From an uncultured Clostridia bacterium (lineage in GTDB: Bacteria; Bacillota; Clostridia; Christensenellales; Aristaeellaceae), in NCBI GenBank assembly GCA_947166385.1, contig CAMVEB010000041.1, positions 1 through 34,861 of the forward strand: 34,861 nucleotides of DNA, in the 5' to 3' direction. Below are positions 22,395-30,269 of this stretch, piece by piece (position 1 is the stretch's first letter; each line of letters starts with the position of its first letter). The position numbers and the translations under genes were made by a program. The notes under the pieces were generated by a model. The model was not told the origin of the DNA, made no database searches, and saw only the letters and a list, made by a program, of their open reading frames with translations.

Positions 22395-23015
22395 TCAGGC
22401 GCAATGCAGCTTTCGCATTTCTTCGCAATACTTCTGGCTTGTCAGCAAAAGGCAGCCTAAATAGCGATCAAACACACTTGCGGAAAAAAAGCCATGGTAG
22501 CAGGAACTGTAGATCAGCTTCGCTTCTTTCCTGAGTGGATCTACCGCGATATGCCCAAATCGTAGATTTGTATTGATTTCCTGTGTCATCTGCGAAATGC
22601 GTTTTTCCTGCTCGATGGTTTCCCACTGGCATAGCTTCATTTCGATTCTGTAGACACACAGTCTGTATTCACAGAAGATATGGACGATAATATCGGTATG
22701 CTGCATAGTAGTACTGAATCTGATTCCGGCAATTTCCTTCTCCGTAATCAGCGCGGAAGGGCAATAACCATGCCTGGATAAAACATGATGGATCTGTTCA
22801 AATACGCTGACACCATATTCATACAGGGAGCAAAAGGATGATTCTTTTGTGATTTCATTCACTGGACATGTGGAAACGAAAGCTTTCTGACGCCCGCTTT
22901 CAATGTCGCGTAGATACTCGTCCAGTCTGCGTGAGGCCTCTCTGATCCGCATTGGATCAATGATATTGATGTGTTCTATGCTGCTGGATGGATGCTCGTC
23001 ATAATTCTCATCCAT
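22395..23015 (-). CDS. Soluble protein of unknown function, possibly YbjN-like
   Basis: 206 residues from the ATG at 23015, chosen for the AAAGGAGG in front and because the longer frame (23078) would start at the predicted transcription start. There is no signal peptide or membrane helix. Residues about 75-205 show beta strands (GIRFSTTMQHTDIIVHIFCE, YRLCVYRIEMKL) followed by a helix, a short hairpin (FGHIAVDPLRKEAKLIYSS) and a final helix. This order recalls the YbjN / type III chaperone-like fold, but the likeness is weak. Its ECF-type promoter puts it in the regulon of the divergent sigma factor. Confidence 0.6.
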   Translation of the reverse strand: MDENYDEHPSSSIEHINIIDPMRIREASRRLDEYLRDIESGRQKAFVSTCPVNEITKESSFCSLYEYGVSVFEQIHHVLSRHGYCPSALITEKEIAGIRFSTTMQHTDIIVHIFCEYRLCVYRIEMKLCQWETIEQEKRISQMTQEINTNLRFGHIAVDPLRKEAKLIYSSCYHGFFSASVFDRYLGCLLLTSQKYCEEMRKLHCA

Positions 23016-23086
23016 TGTGCTGACCTCCTTTCGGTTGATAGGAAATTGCCCATGAAAATAGTTCTGGCAATTCTCCAATCAATACT

Positions 23087-23111
23087 AACGCCTTTTTGCT
23101 TCAGAAGTTCC
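23087..23111 (-). promoter_or_regulatory. ECF-type promoter of the unknown-function gene
   Basis: Reverse strand GGAAC (23111-23107), TTCTGAAGCAAAAAGG (16 bases), CGTTAGT. It has the same spacing and the same GG before the -10 as the other two copies. It faces away from the sigma factor gene. Confidence 0.72.
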
Positions 23112-23180
23112 GCGGATATCGATAGGATGATCCGTTGGATATCCTCTTTTGTAGTTTCTCTTCCTGTTTTCCTGGAACAA

Positions 23181-23189
23181 TGATATAAT
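23181..23189 (+). promoter_or_regulatory. Extended -10 promoter of the sigma/anti-sigma operon
   Basis: TGATATAAT is a perfect extended -10 (TGnTATAAT) with no good -35, so the operon looks driven by the housekeeping sigma factor rather than by itself. Transcription would start near 23196, which rules out the ATG at 23188 as start codon. Confidence 0.6.
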
Positions 23190-23226
23190 GGCTATTATGC
23201 TGGTCAGACAGGAGGTCAGCGGATGG

Positions 23227-23874
23227 ATGATGGATGAGCTTCTATTTATGCGGGCCAAGCAAGGGGACGCGGATGCTTTCGCGGAACTGATATCGTCCTA
23301 CAGAGGATTAATTCATAAAGTTTGTTGGAAATACATGGGTTCACTGGGGCAGGAAGATGTCGAAGATGCTGAAGTAGAATCCATGACCAGGCTCTGGATG
23401 GGCTTAAACAGGTATACTTACGACTTAACCTTCGAGGGTTTTGTTTATCGGGTCACAGCCCGCGTTTGTCTTACCATGCTGAAGCAGGTTCATGCGGAGA
23501 AACGGGGCAAACGCAAAACAACTTCTCTGGATGCGATGACAGTCAGCAAAGATCAGGATCTCAGCTTTGATCCCGAAGACCCTCATCAAAGCGTCGAATC
23601 ACAGACAATCCAGCGTGAGAATAATGCTGAACTTATGCGATGTTTAAACGCTCTGCCGATAGATCAGCACAACGCGATTTTCCTGGTATTCCTTCTGAAT
23701 CTGCCCTATGCCGAAGTCGCCCGCATGGAGGGCGTACCCGAAGGAACGATAAAGAGCCGAATAAACAGAGGGATCAGGAAACTAAAGGATTTAATGAACT
23801 CGGCGATCGATGGTCCGGAAGAACGTGCGCTGTTTTTGTCCGATTTTCAGCACAGGAATGGGGGAAAAAAATGA
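23227..23874 (+). CDS. ECF-type RNA polymerase sigma factor
   Basis: 215 residues from ATG 23227, 11 bases after AGGAGG; earlier in-frame ATGs lie at or before the predicted transcription start. Region 2 spans about 5-75 (RAKQGDADAFAELISSYRGL, VEDAEVESMTRLWMGLNRY) and region 4 about 140-195 (LNALPIDQHNAIFLVFLLNL, PYAEVARMEGVPEGTIKSRI). A charged linker of about 45 residues joins them, with no region 3. It is coupled by ATGA to a membrane protein likely to be its anti-sigma. Three leftward genes next to it share GGAAC-N16-YGTT promoters, the form ECF factors recognise, which makes them its likely targets. Confidence 0.9.
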   Translation: MMDELLFMRAKQGDADAFAELISSYRGLIHKVCWKYMGSLGQEDVEDAEVESMTRLWMGLNRYTYDLTFEGFVYRVTARVCLTMLKQVHAEKRGKRKTTSLDAMTVSKDQDLSFDPEDPHQSVESQTIQRENNAELMRCLNALPIDQHNAIFLVFLLNLPYAEVARMEGVPEGTIKSRINRGIRKLKDLMNSAIDGPEERALFLSDFQHRNGGKK

Positions 23875-24485
23875 AACGCAATGATTTTTCAGAGCAGGAA
23901 ATAGAGCAGATGCTGAAGAACGCGTCTGGTGAAGTCCCTGATTCATCTCCGGAATTCGAAAAGAATCTGATGAAAAGAGTCATGGAAAGAAAAGCAGAGC
24001 TTGAAAGCGAATCCGACCGTGATGATTTTTGGCAGGGTTTCAATACGGATGAACCTGCTCTGACTGATGAACCTGTTCTGAATGATGAAGAGAATGAAGA
24101 GAATGAGGAAAATGAAGAGATCGAACAAAAGCATTCAGCAAAAATCATCCATTGGAAAGAATTGATTGCCATCGCCGCGGTATTTGTGTTTTTAATTGGC
24201 GGAACCCTCCTGACCAGAGGCAGGCTTCGGGATGCCGGATCATCTCAATCCCCTGTCACGCACACGATCGGCGGAGAAAAGGATCCTGCAGGTTCGAAAA
24301 TTGACAGTTCTAAAATTGTTGATGCATCAGATAGGAAAGAAACCATCTCCCAGGAGAATGATTCATATTCCTTCTTCCAGGATATGGGATTGTTTGTTCG
24401 TGCATCGCTTCCCTATCTGGCGATTGCAGCAGGGGGAGCAGCAATCTGGATCATCATTTACAGAAAACGAAAATCACAGAAATAA
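23871..24485 (+). CDS. Putative membrane anti-sigma factor
   Basis: 204 residues; the ATG at 23871 overlaps the sigma stop by four bases with GGGGG upstream. A much longer frame begins inside the sigma gene and is a shadow. The N-terminal about 93 residues are cytoplasmic: a short helical part (EQEIEQMLKNASGEVPDSSP, EFEKNLMKRVMERKAELE) and then a Glu/Asn tract. One membrane helix covers about 95-113 (LIAIAAVFVFLIGGTLL), an outer segment of about 65 residues follows, and a second helix lies near the C terminus (about 180-198). No HxxxCxxC zinc motif is present, so it is not a ZAS-type anti-sigma. Function is inferred from coupling and topology. Confidence 0.72.
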   Translation: MKRNDFSEQEIEQMLKNASGEVPDSSPEFEKNLMKRVMERKAELESESDRDDFWQGFNTDEPALTDEPVLNDEENEENEENEEIEQKHSAKIIHWKELIAIAAVFVFLIGGTLLTRGRLRDAGSSQSPVTHTIGGEKDPAGSKIDSSKIVDASDRKETISQENDSYSFFQDMGLFVRASLPYLAIAAGGAAIWIIIYRKRKSQK

Positions 24486-24495
24486 TACCTCTGTT

Positions 24496-26799
24496 TTATT
24501 CAGAGATCCGGGAAAAGATAGCGGTATCCAGCTGAACCGGGATGCTGATGCTGTAATCGTCGAAATGATCATTGTCGTGTTCGATCCGCATAACCATCTC
24601 GATGGAATAAGCCTCTTTGATCCCGGTTTGCTGGATCTCCGTCCCGTCGATGTACACAACGATTTCGTTTTCCTCGCCGGGTTCAATCGTAGTAGCACGC
24701 CATTTATAATGGTTCAGTCCATGGGAGTTGATACAGACATTCTGAACCGTCAGCCTTTGTGGATCTTTGGAGTGATTTTTCAGCGTATAGATGCACTTGA
24801 TTCCATACCCATAACCCGAAACCATTTCTGCTGATTTCAGTGTTAAATCAAATTGATCATTTTGTAAGCAGGAATAATCCGATAAAATCGGAATAAGGGT
24901 AGGGTTTGGAATCTTGACCACATTTGAAGGGGTTTGATTTCCCTGCAGATCCGTAAGCAGGATATATGCGTATCGTGAATTCATCCCATAGACAGGTAAA
25001 TAGGCCAGTTGTGGTGCCCCTTTCGGGATATCATTGAACACAATATAAGAATCAGGATAAATTGCATGCTCCAGGGACGTGACGTCCGATCGTGGTCCGG
25101 CATTATAAAGATCAAGTTCAATGCTTTGACTGAAATCAACCGCTGACGGAAGACGAAGCCTGCCATTCTCATCGTTATCATCCGCGATGACCATGGCATC
25201 AGTAAAAATCAGGTGGCCATCTTCATCCTGATGGTAGATCAGCTGCACAGGGTCCATAATTTTTTGGCTTTCAAAAGGGAAAACAGGATCAAAATCATAA
25301 TACAGGATGCCATAAACCGCGATACCTTCATCGTACGGGTAGTAAGTAATGGGTCCTCCGAGTATTTCTCCCTTTTCATTGATCAGATATAATGCCTCTC
25401 CATGATAGGTGCAGACAATCTTATCGCTCAACAGTCTCGGATTGTTATAATCAACATAAATATGCTGATAAGCATTTCCCCGCAGTTCTTCAGAGACAAT
25501 CAGTCGATAACGGGTAAGATTGTTCATTTCTTCAGGCGATAAATTGACAGACAGTTTGAATGTGCCGGCATCCTGTTGCAGCTGAAGCTGATAATCGCTT
25601 TTCCAGTTCAGCAAAGCTTCTCCAATGTAAATATTGGAAACCTTTTTAATAAATAACTGATACTCAGGGATAAAGCTCAGTCGGCCATAGGCAACAGACC
25701 AGCTTGATTCGTATAGCGGTATATTGTCAAAGGGATAGTAAATGCTGATCCCATTGACATATTTCTCGTTTGCCGAAAAGGAGGAAACGATCATGCTTTT
25801 CAGAGCGTCCGTTATTTCGCTGCTGTCAGCCAGATGCTCATCCTCATACAAAGAGATAAGATCCATCAGGTCAACCAGATCATAGGATGTGGTTGTCGTA
25901 TTTCCAAGCGTTTTCGATTTGGAACGGCATCTGGTATAATCACGATAGGTTTCGTCTGTGATCTTTGCGTCCATCTGGGAGAAGAACGAACCCAGGGTGG
26001 CGCAGACTTCATCAGTCTTTGACAAATCCAGGCAGGAAAGAGTCACTGGCCTGAATATGTCTCTCATGGATTCTTCATAATAGTGAAGGATGCTTTCCCC
26101 GATTTGGTCTCCGCGCTCGTTTCCGGTCAGATCTTTCAGGAATTCATAATTCCACCCCTCCGGTGGTTCTGTTTCCTGGGAAGCGATCATATAATCCGCG
26201 TAAGGAGCAACGGTTGCGGCAACCTCAAGCGTACACATCAAACATGCGTCAAACCCAATAAAGGACAGCTTTTTCGAAGAAAAAGGGCTGTGATTCAATG
26301 CGCTGTTTAATTCTTCCAAAGTCAGTCTGTCAGAGGCTCCATCGGTTTTGAATAATTCATCGAAGCATACGCCTGCCAACGGCCCGGCTCCGTGATCCCA
26401 GATGATCAGGCCGTATTGGGCCGCCGGATACCGTTCTTCCGCAAACGAAAGAAACTCAGCCATCGTTTCCGGATCGCCCATGTTTTTCAATTCTTCTTTT
26501 TGGATGCAGAGCAGCCCGTCTCGGGTAATTTCATAGATGGATGTTGCGTCAGTCGGTATATCCAGTTCCCATTGGCTGGATCCGGAAACCATGGCCAGAA
26601 TACGGACATTTTGATCCGCCGGCACAAAGCGCATCATTTCTCTCAGATCTTCGCTGGCAGCTCCGCCATTGCTCTCAAGATCGCTCCCTGTCATATAAAC
26701 CGCGATAACCAAATCATGGTTTTCCATCTCAGCGAATGAAGCAGGCACACAGCAGCTGATGAGAAAACAGAATAGGATCAAACACAGTACTTTCTTCAT
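24496..26799 (-). CDS. Secreted clostripain-family (C11) cysteine protease
   Basis: 767 residues from ATG 26799; a TTG one codon earlier is better spaced from GGGGAGG and may be used. Signal peptide MKKVLCLILFCFLISCCVPA, with a Cys near its end that could allow lipidation. Residues about 25-380 are the C11 domain: VIAVYMTGSDLES, catalytic His136 in IIWDHGAG and Cys186 in GFDACLMC, followed by the AGxETEPP-like SQETEPPEGW. The C-terminal half is beta-rich and unassigned, with no LPXTG. The gene lies 38 bases after the trypsin-like protease gene in the same direction and ends 10 bases from the anti-sigma gene (convergent). A role in processing sensor proteins of the island is possible but not shown. 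Confidence 0.87.
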   Translation of the reverse strand: MKKVLCLILFCFLISCCVPASFAEMENHDLVIAVYMTGSDLESNGGAASEDLREMMRFVPADQNVRILAMVSGSSQWELDIPTDATSIYEITRDGLLCIQKEELKNMGDPETMAEFLSFAEERYPAAQYGLIIWDHGAGPLAGVCFDELFKTDGASDRLTLEELNSALNHSPFSSKKLSFIGFDACLMCTLEVAATVAPYADYMIASQETEPPEGWNYEFLKDLTGNERGDQIGESILHYYEESMRDIFRPVTLSCLDLSKTDEVCATLGSFFSQMDAKITDETYRDYTRCRSKSKTLGNTTTTSYDLVDLMDLISLYEDEHLADSSEITDALKSMIVSSFSANEKYVNGISIYYPFDNIPLYESSWSVAYGRLSFIPEYQLFIKKVSNIYIGEALLNWKSDYQLQLQQDAGTFKLSVNLSPEEMNNLTRYRLIVSEELRGNAYQHIYVDYNNPRLLSDKIVCTYHGEALYLINEKGEILGGPITYYPYDEGIAVYGILYYDFDPVFPFESQKIMDPVQLIYHQDEDGHLIFTDAMVIADDNDENGRLRLPSAVDFSQSIELDLYNAGPRSDVTSLEHAIYPDSYIVFNDIPKGAPQLAYLPVYGMNSRYAYILLTDLQGNQTPSNVVKIPNPTLIPILSDYSCLQNDQFDLTLKSAEMVSGYGYGIKCIYTLKNHSKDPQRLTVQNVCINSHGLNHYKWRATTIEPGEENEIVVYIDGTEIQQTGIKEAYSIEMVMRIEHDNDHFDDYSISIPVQLDTAIFSRISE

Positions 26800-26837
26800 C
26801 AATATGATCTGCCTCCCCTGTAAAGATGCCGATGCGG

Positions 26838-27722
26838 TCATTCCGGGAATCCTTCTCTCTGTATGAGTCTTTGCATCTTTTCAGTCAGCCGCACACCATA
26901 GTTTACTGTCCCATCTATTGCTTCCGCTGTATTGATTGCAATAACATTGTAGTCTTGATCGAAAAGCGGGCAGCCGCTGTTTCCTTTAACCATATCAATC
27001 GTATGCGTAACAAATTTGCTGTCGTACACTCTGGCCCAATCGTAATCAGACTTTAGAATGCCGTCTTTATAGCCCGCACAATAGAGGACCTCGGATTCAA
27101 TGGCAGAACCAGGGGCATCGTACCAGTAACCAAACCAGCCGGTACGATCACCAATGGGATCATCAAAACGCAGGAAAGCATAATCATCCTCGTGATAATC
27201 TGTGCCTTCCTCTACTTTTTGACTGATCCAGATCGTGCACCCGGCGTCTTGCAAAAGAAGATAGTTCCTTTCATCTTCGTATCCAAAGTAGAATTTGACA
27301 TCTTTCACGGGCGCATGATGCTCAACGCAGTACATACAATGTCCCGCGGTCATCATCCATCTGCTTGAAATCATAAACCCGGTGGCATCCCATGGACAGC
27401 CGCATGCTCCTTTTGCCTGAATATAGGCGATAGCGCTGTATGGAAATTGATAAGGATTGGTGATAATAATCCGGTTATCAGATCCGATCACAGCTTTCCC
27501 ATCTTCCAGGCTTTCCGGGATGAAGGGAGAACCTTTTGCTTCGTCTTCTGTTAACGCGTCATAGGATGAAAGATCCTGGAGAACATGGACCGTCACGCTT
27601 GATCTTTCCTGACTTTCTTCCTCGGCAAGAGCCGCAGGGGTGAAGCATAGAAGAAGTGTGATGAAGATACAGCCCCACTTTTTCCGCGTTTTTCGATGCA
27701 GCATATTCTGATTTTCCTCCAT
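26838..27722 (-). CDS. Secreted trypsin-fold serine protease (glutamyl-endopeptidase-like)
   Basis: 294 residues from ATG 27722; upstream ATGs lie at or before the predicted transcription start, and ATG 27704 with GGAGG 11 bases ahead is a second choice. Signal sequence about residues 7-33 (KKWGCIFITLLLCFTPAALA), a pro-like segment, then the protease domain with His128 in TAGHC, Asp180 in EDDYAFLRF and Ser249 in KGNSGCPLF. The Trp/Cys-rich GACGCPWDATGFMISSRWM and the overall spacing match the V8/glutamyl-endopeptidase branch. It is the first gene of a two-gene protease operon. Substrates are unknown. Confidence 0.85.
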   Translation of the reverse strand: MEENQNMLHRKTRKKWGCIFITLLLCFTPAALAEEESQERSSVTVHVLQDLSSYDALTEDEAKGSPFIPESLEDGKAVIGSDNRIIITNPYQFPYSAIAYIQAKGACGCPWDATGFMISSRWMMTAGHCMYCVEHHAPVKDVKFYFGYEDERNYLLLQDAGCTIWISQKVEEGTDYHEDDYAFLRFDDPIGDRTGWFGYWYDAPGSAIESEVLYCAGYKDGILKSDYDWARVYDSKFVTHTIDMVKGNSGCPLFDQDYNVIAINTAEAIDGTVNYGVRLTEKMQRLIQREGFPE

Positions 27723-27765
27723 AGTTATTCCCTGCTGACTGTTCATTTGATTGTACCTGTTAATG

Positions 27766-27794
27766 ATTATACCCGCTGATCCCCCATTCCGCAA
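27766..27794 (-). promoter_or_regulatory. Promoter of the two-protease operon
   Basis: Reverse strand TTGCGG (27794-27789), 17 bases, TATAAT (27771-27766). The -10 is perfect and the -35 half-conserved. It is of sigma-70 type, not the ECF motif of the neighbouring island. Confidence 0.5.
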
Positions 27795-27798
27795 GACA

Positions 27799-27845
27799 AA
27801 GAAGAAGAAATACCCGGACGCATTGTCTGGGTATTTCTTCTTCTT
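27799..27845 (-). terminator. Strong hairpin terminator after the efflux operon
   Basis: Arms 27799-27819 and 27825-27845 pair over 21 bases with one G-T wobble, around loop GCATT. The stem base is AAGAAGAAGAAA/TTTCTTCTTCTT, so it can act in both directions. It separates the efflux operon from the protease operon promoter directly downstream. Confidence 0.85.
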
Positions 27846-27888
27846 GGTTTATTCTCTTGGTTTATTTTCTTGGTTGATTTCTCTTCTG

Positions 27889-29037
27889 TTATTCCTGCGC
27901 TTCCGCGGCTTCCTGCGGTTCTTCCGTTTCCTCGGCCGCCGGCGCTTCCGGCTCTTCCTGCGGTTCCGCCGCTTCCGTTTCTCCTCCGAAGATCACGTCC
28001 ATCTCCATCCCGAAGGCCACCGCCTCGTCCGGAGTAAAGGTGATGTACACCCGGTAGGATACGGCGCTTTCGGAATCCGTGCTCTCTTCCGCCAGGGCGG
28101 AAATCCGCTCCACGGTGCCGGTGTAGACCTTGCTCTCATCCGCGCTCAGCTCCAGCCGTACCGTGTCTCCGACCTTGACTTCCGACAGATCGTCCGCTTC
28201 CACAACGGTCTCGACCCGCATGCCCGTCCGGGGATACAGCGTCACCACCGTCGCTCCCTGGCTCAGCGCGGACCCGACCGTCGCGGAAACCTCCGCGATC
28301 ACGCCGTCCGTGTTCGCCTGGATCTCCCGGCTCCCAGCCACGTATCCTTCCCAGGTTCCGTCCAGGGTTTCCATCAGCAGGTCGCCCTTCTTCACCTGGT
28401 CGCCGTTCTTGACCGCCACGCTGACCACAGCGCCGGAGGCGGTGATGCCCTGCGGATTCACCCGGCTCACGCTGCCCTGGCCGATCTTCCCGGTGGTCAC
28501 GTATCCGCTGTCCCGGAAGACATACACGGAGTCGCCGAGGATGAAGTCCCCTTCTGTCACCTGGATCGTGTAGCTGTTGCCTTCCACGGCCGTGATGAGG
28601 CCCACGCCGGTCCGGGCGTTATTGCTCCGGCACTGCAGGTAAACCGTCTCCCCGACGTGCACGAATGTGGTCTCGATGGAGCTGTAGGCCTTCCCCGTGC
28701 TGGCGGATACCGTGTATTTCATGCTGCCTTCCAGGTACATGTCCGCCCCGAAGGTGTTCGCCACGGATTCCGCGTCATCCCCCGGCGCCACAAAGATGCC
28801 GGTCACCGTCCCGTCCGCGGGGGCGTAGATTTTCGTCGTTTTCAGCGTCACCAGCGTGTCTCCTGCCTGGACGTCCATTCCTTTTTCCGCCGCGACGATT
28901 TCCACCGTCCCGCCGATCGGCGCCTGGATGGCGACGACCGTTCCCGCGGTCACCGTACCGGATGTGCTGATCGTGTCCGCGCATGCCGCGCCCGCCAGCA
29001 GACAAAGAGCAACCAGAATCCCTGCAAATCGTTTCAT
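27889..29037 (-). CDS. Secreted HlyD/MacA-type adaptor, second of the efflux operon
   Basis: 382 residues from ATG 29037 with AAGGAGG upstream; the longer frame runs into the permease gene. Signal peptide MKRFAGILVALCLLAGAACA. Residues about 25-75 and 195-260 carry biotin-lipoyl-like half-motifs (VAIQAPIGGTVEIVAAEKGM, VAVKNGDQVKKGDLLMETLD), with beta-barrel parts around them and a conserved end VEADDLSEVKVGDTVRLELS. The tail from about 350 is Glu/Ala/Pro-rich. It is the last gene of a MacAB-like operon and probably works at the outer face with the permease. Two adaptors in one operon is unusual in a Gram-positive setting. Confidence 0.8.
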   Translation of the reverse strand: MKRFAGILVALCLLAGAACADTISTSGTVTAGTVVAIQAPIGGTVEIVAAEKGMDVQAGDTLVTLKTTKIYAPADGTVTGIFVAPGDDAESVANTFGADMYLEGSMKYTVSASTGKAYSSIETTFVHVGETVYLQCRSNNARTGVGLITAVEGNSYTIQVTEGDFILGDSVYVFRDSGYVTTGKIGQGSVSRVNPQGITASGAVVSVAVKNGDQVKKGDLLMETLDGTWEGYVAGSREIQANTDGVIAEVSATVGSALSQGATVVTLYPRTGMRVETVVEADDLSEVKVGDTVRLELSADESKVYTGTVERISALAEESTDSESAVSYRVYITFTPDEAVAFGMEMDVIFGGETEAAEPQEEPEAPAAEETEEPQEAAEAQE

Positions 29038-29057
29038 TTTCCTTTTCCTCCTTCTTT

Positions 29058-30269
29058 TTATACAGCCCTCAGGGCGTCGATGGGGTTCAGGCGGCTGGCC
29101 TTGCGGGCCGGCGCCCATCCGAAGATAATTCCGACAACAGCGGAGAATCCGATTCCCAGCAGGATCGCCCCGCCGTTAAAGACAAATACCGTTCCCAGCA
29201 CCTGGCATAGGATGTAGCTCAATATCAGTCCCAGCACAGCCCCCGTCACCCCGCCGAACAGGGACAGCAGGAAGCTTTCCAGCAGGAACTGGCTCTGAAT
29301 TTGCCACGGAATCGCGCCCAGTGCTTTCTTCAGGCCGATCTCCGCGGTCCGTTCCGTCACGGTCGTCAGCATCATGTTCATGATCCCGATCCCGCCGACC
29401 AGCAGCGCGATGCTCGCGATGCCTGCCAGCAGGCTGCTCATCATCTGCGCCATGGTTTCCATCTTGTCCTCGATCGTTTCCATCGAGGCCACCGTGTAGC
29501 AGTCTTCCTCGAAGTCGAAGATCACGTCCATCGCCTCTTCGATCTCGGGCACCGCGCTTTCGGAGTCCACGCCTTCCTTCAGGTACACCGTGAAGGAGGT
29601 CACCTCGTCGCTGTTGTTGATCTTCATCCCCGTCGTGTAGGGGATGATGACGTCCGCCGATCCGCTGAAGATGCCGGCTACGCCTCCGCCGGTGTCCTCC
29701 TCAAACCGCCCGACGATGGTGAACGGGATCCCGGCCACGTACAGCGTTTCCCCGATGGGGTTGACCCCCAGGAAGAATTTGTCCACCACGTCCTGGCTGA
29801 TCACGCATACATAGCTCCGGTTGTCGTCGTCGATGAAGTTCAGCGGCCGCCCCTGCAGGATCAGGTTCTCGTTGCTCTGGAAGTAGTACGCGCTCTTCCC
29901 GGCCACCGAGAATCCCGTCTGCACGTTCGATCCGTAGCTCACCCGTCCCATCAGGTTCACCATGGGCGATACGCCGTCCACGCTCTCCAGCTCCGTAATC
30001 TTCGCCATGTCCTCCGGCGTCACGCCGGATTTCAGGTCGCTGCCGGTGACGCTGACTGTCAGCGTCCCGACGCCGAGGCTGCTGAAGCTGGAGGATATCG
30101 TTCCGGAAACCCCGCTCACGGTGGTGATCAGGGTGATGACCGCCATAACGCCGATCATGATGCCCAGCAGCGTCAGGAAGGAGCGCACCTTGTTCCCGCG
30201 GATGTTATCCAGCGCCATGCGGATGCTTTCGCCGCTCATGATGAAGAATTTGCGAATCCTGTTACGCAT
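29058..30269 (-). CDS. MacB/FtsX-type ABC transporter permease
   Basis: 403 residues. One membrane helix near the N terminus (KVRSFLTLLGIMIGVMAVIT, ending VSGV), a large external MacB_PCD domain (about 65-250), then three helices at the C terminus (IASIALLVGGIGIMNMMLTT, LLSLFGGVTGAVLGLILSYI, LGIGFSAVVGIIFGWAPARK). The motif GIGIMNMMLTTVTERTAEIG followed by LKKALGA is diagnostic for this permease class. Its start overlaps the ATPase gene by eight bases. The likely role is mechanotransmission-type export of peptides or other amphiphiles. Confidence 0.9.
   Translation of the reverse strand: MRNRIRKFFIMSGESIRMALDNIRGNKVRSFLTLLGIMIGVMAVITLITTVSGVSGTISSSFSSLGVGTLTVSVTGSDLKSGVTPEDMAKITELESVDGVSPMVNLMGRVSYGSNVQTGFSVAGKSAYYFQSNENLILQGRPLNFIDDDNRSYVCVISQDVVDKFFLGVNPIGETLYVAGIPFTIVGRFEEDTGGGVAGIFSGSADVIIPYTTGMKINNSDEVTSFTVYLKEGVDSESAVPEIEEAMDVIFDFEEDCYTVASMETIEDKMETMAQMMSSLLAGIASIALLVGGIGIMNMMLTTVTERTAEIGLKKALGAIPWQIQSQFLLESFLLSLFGGVTGAVLGLILSYILCQVLGTVFVFNGGAILLGIGFSAVVGIIFGWAPARKASRLNPIDALRAV

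Noticed and set aside
27751..29217. 488-codon forward frame opposite the efflux adaptor
   Set aside because: Arg/His/Phe-rich shadow of the adaptor gene; it also crosses a strong terminator.
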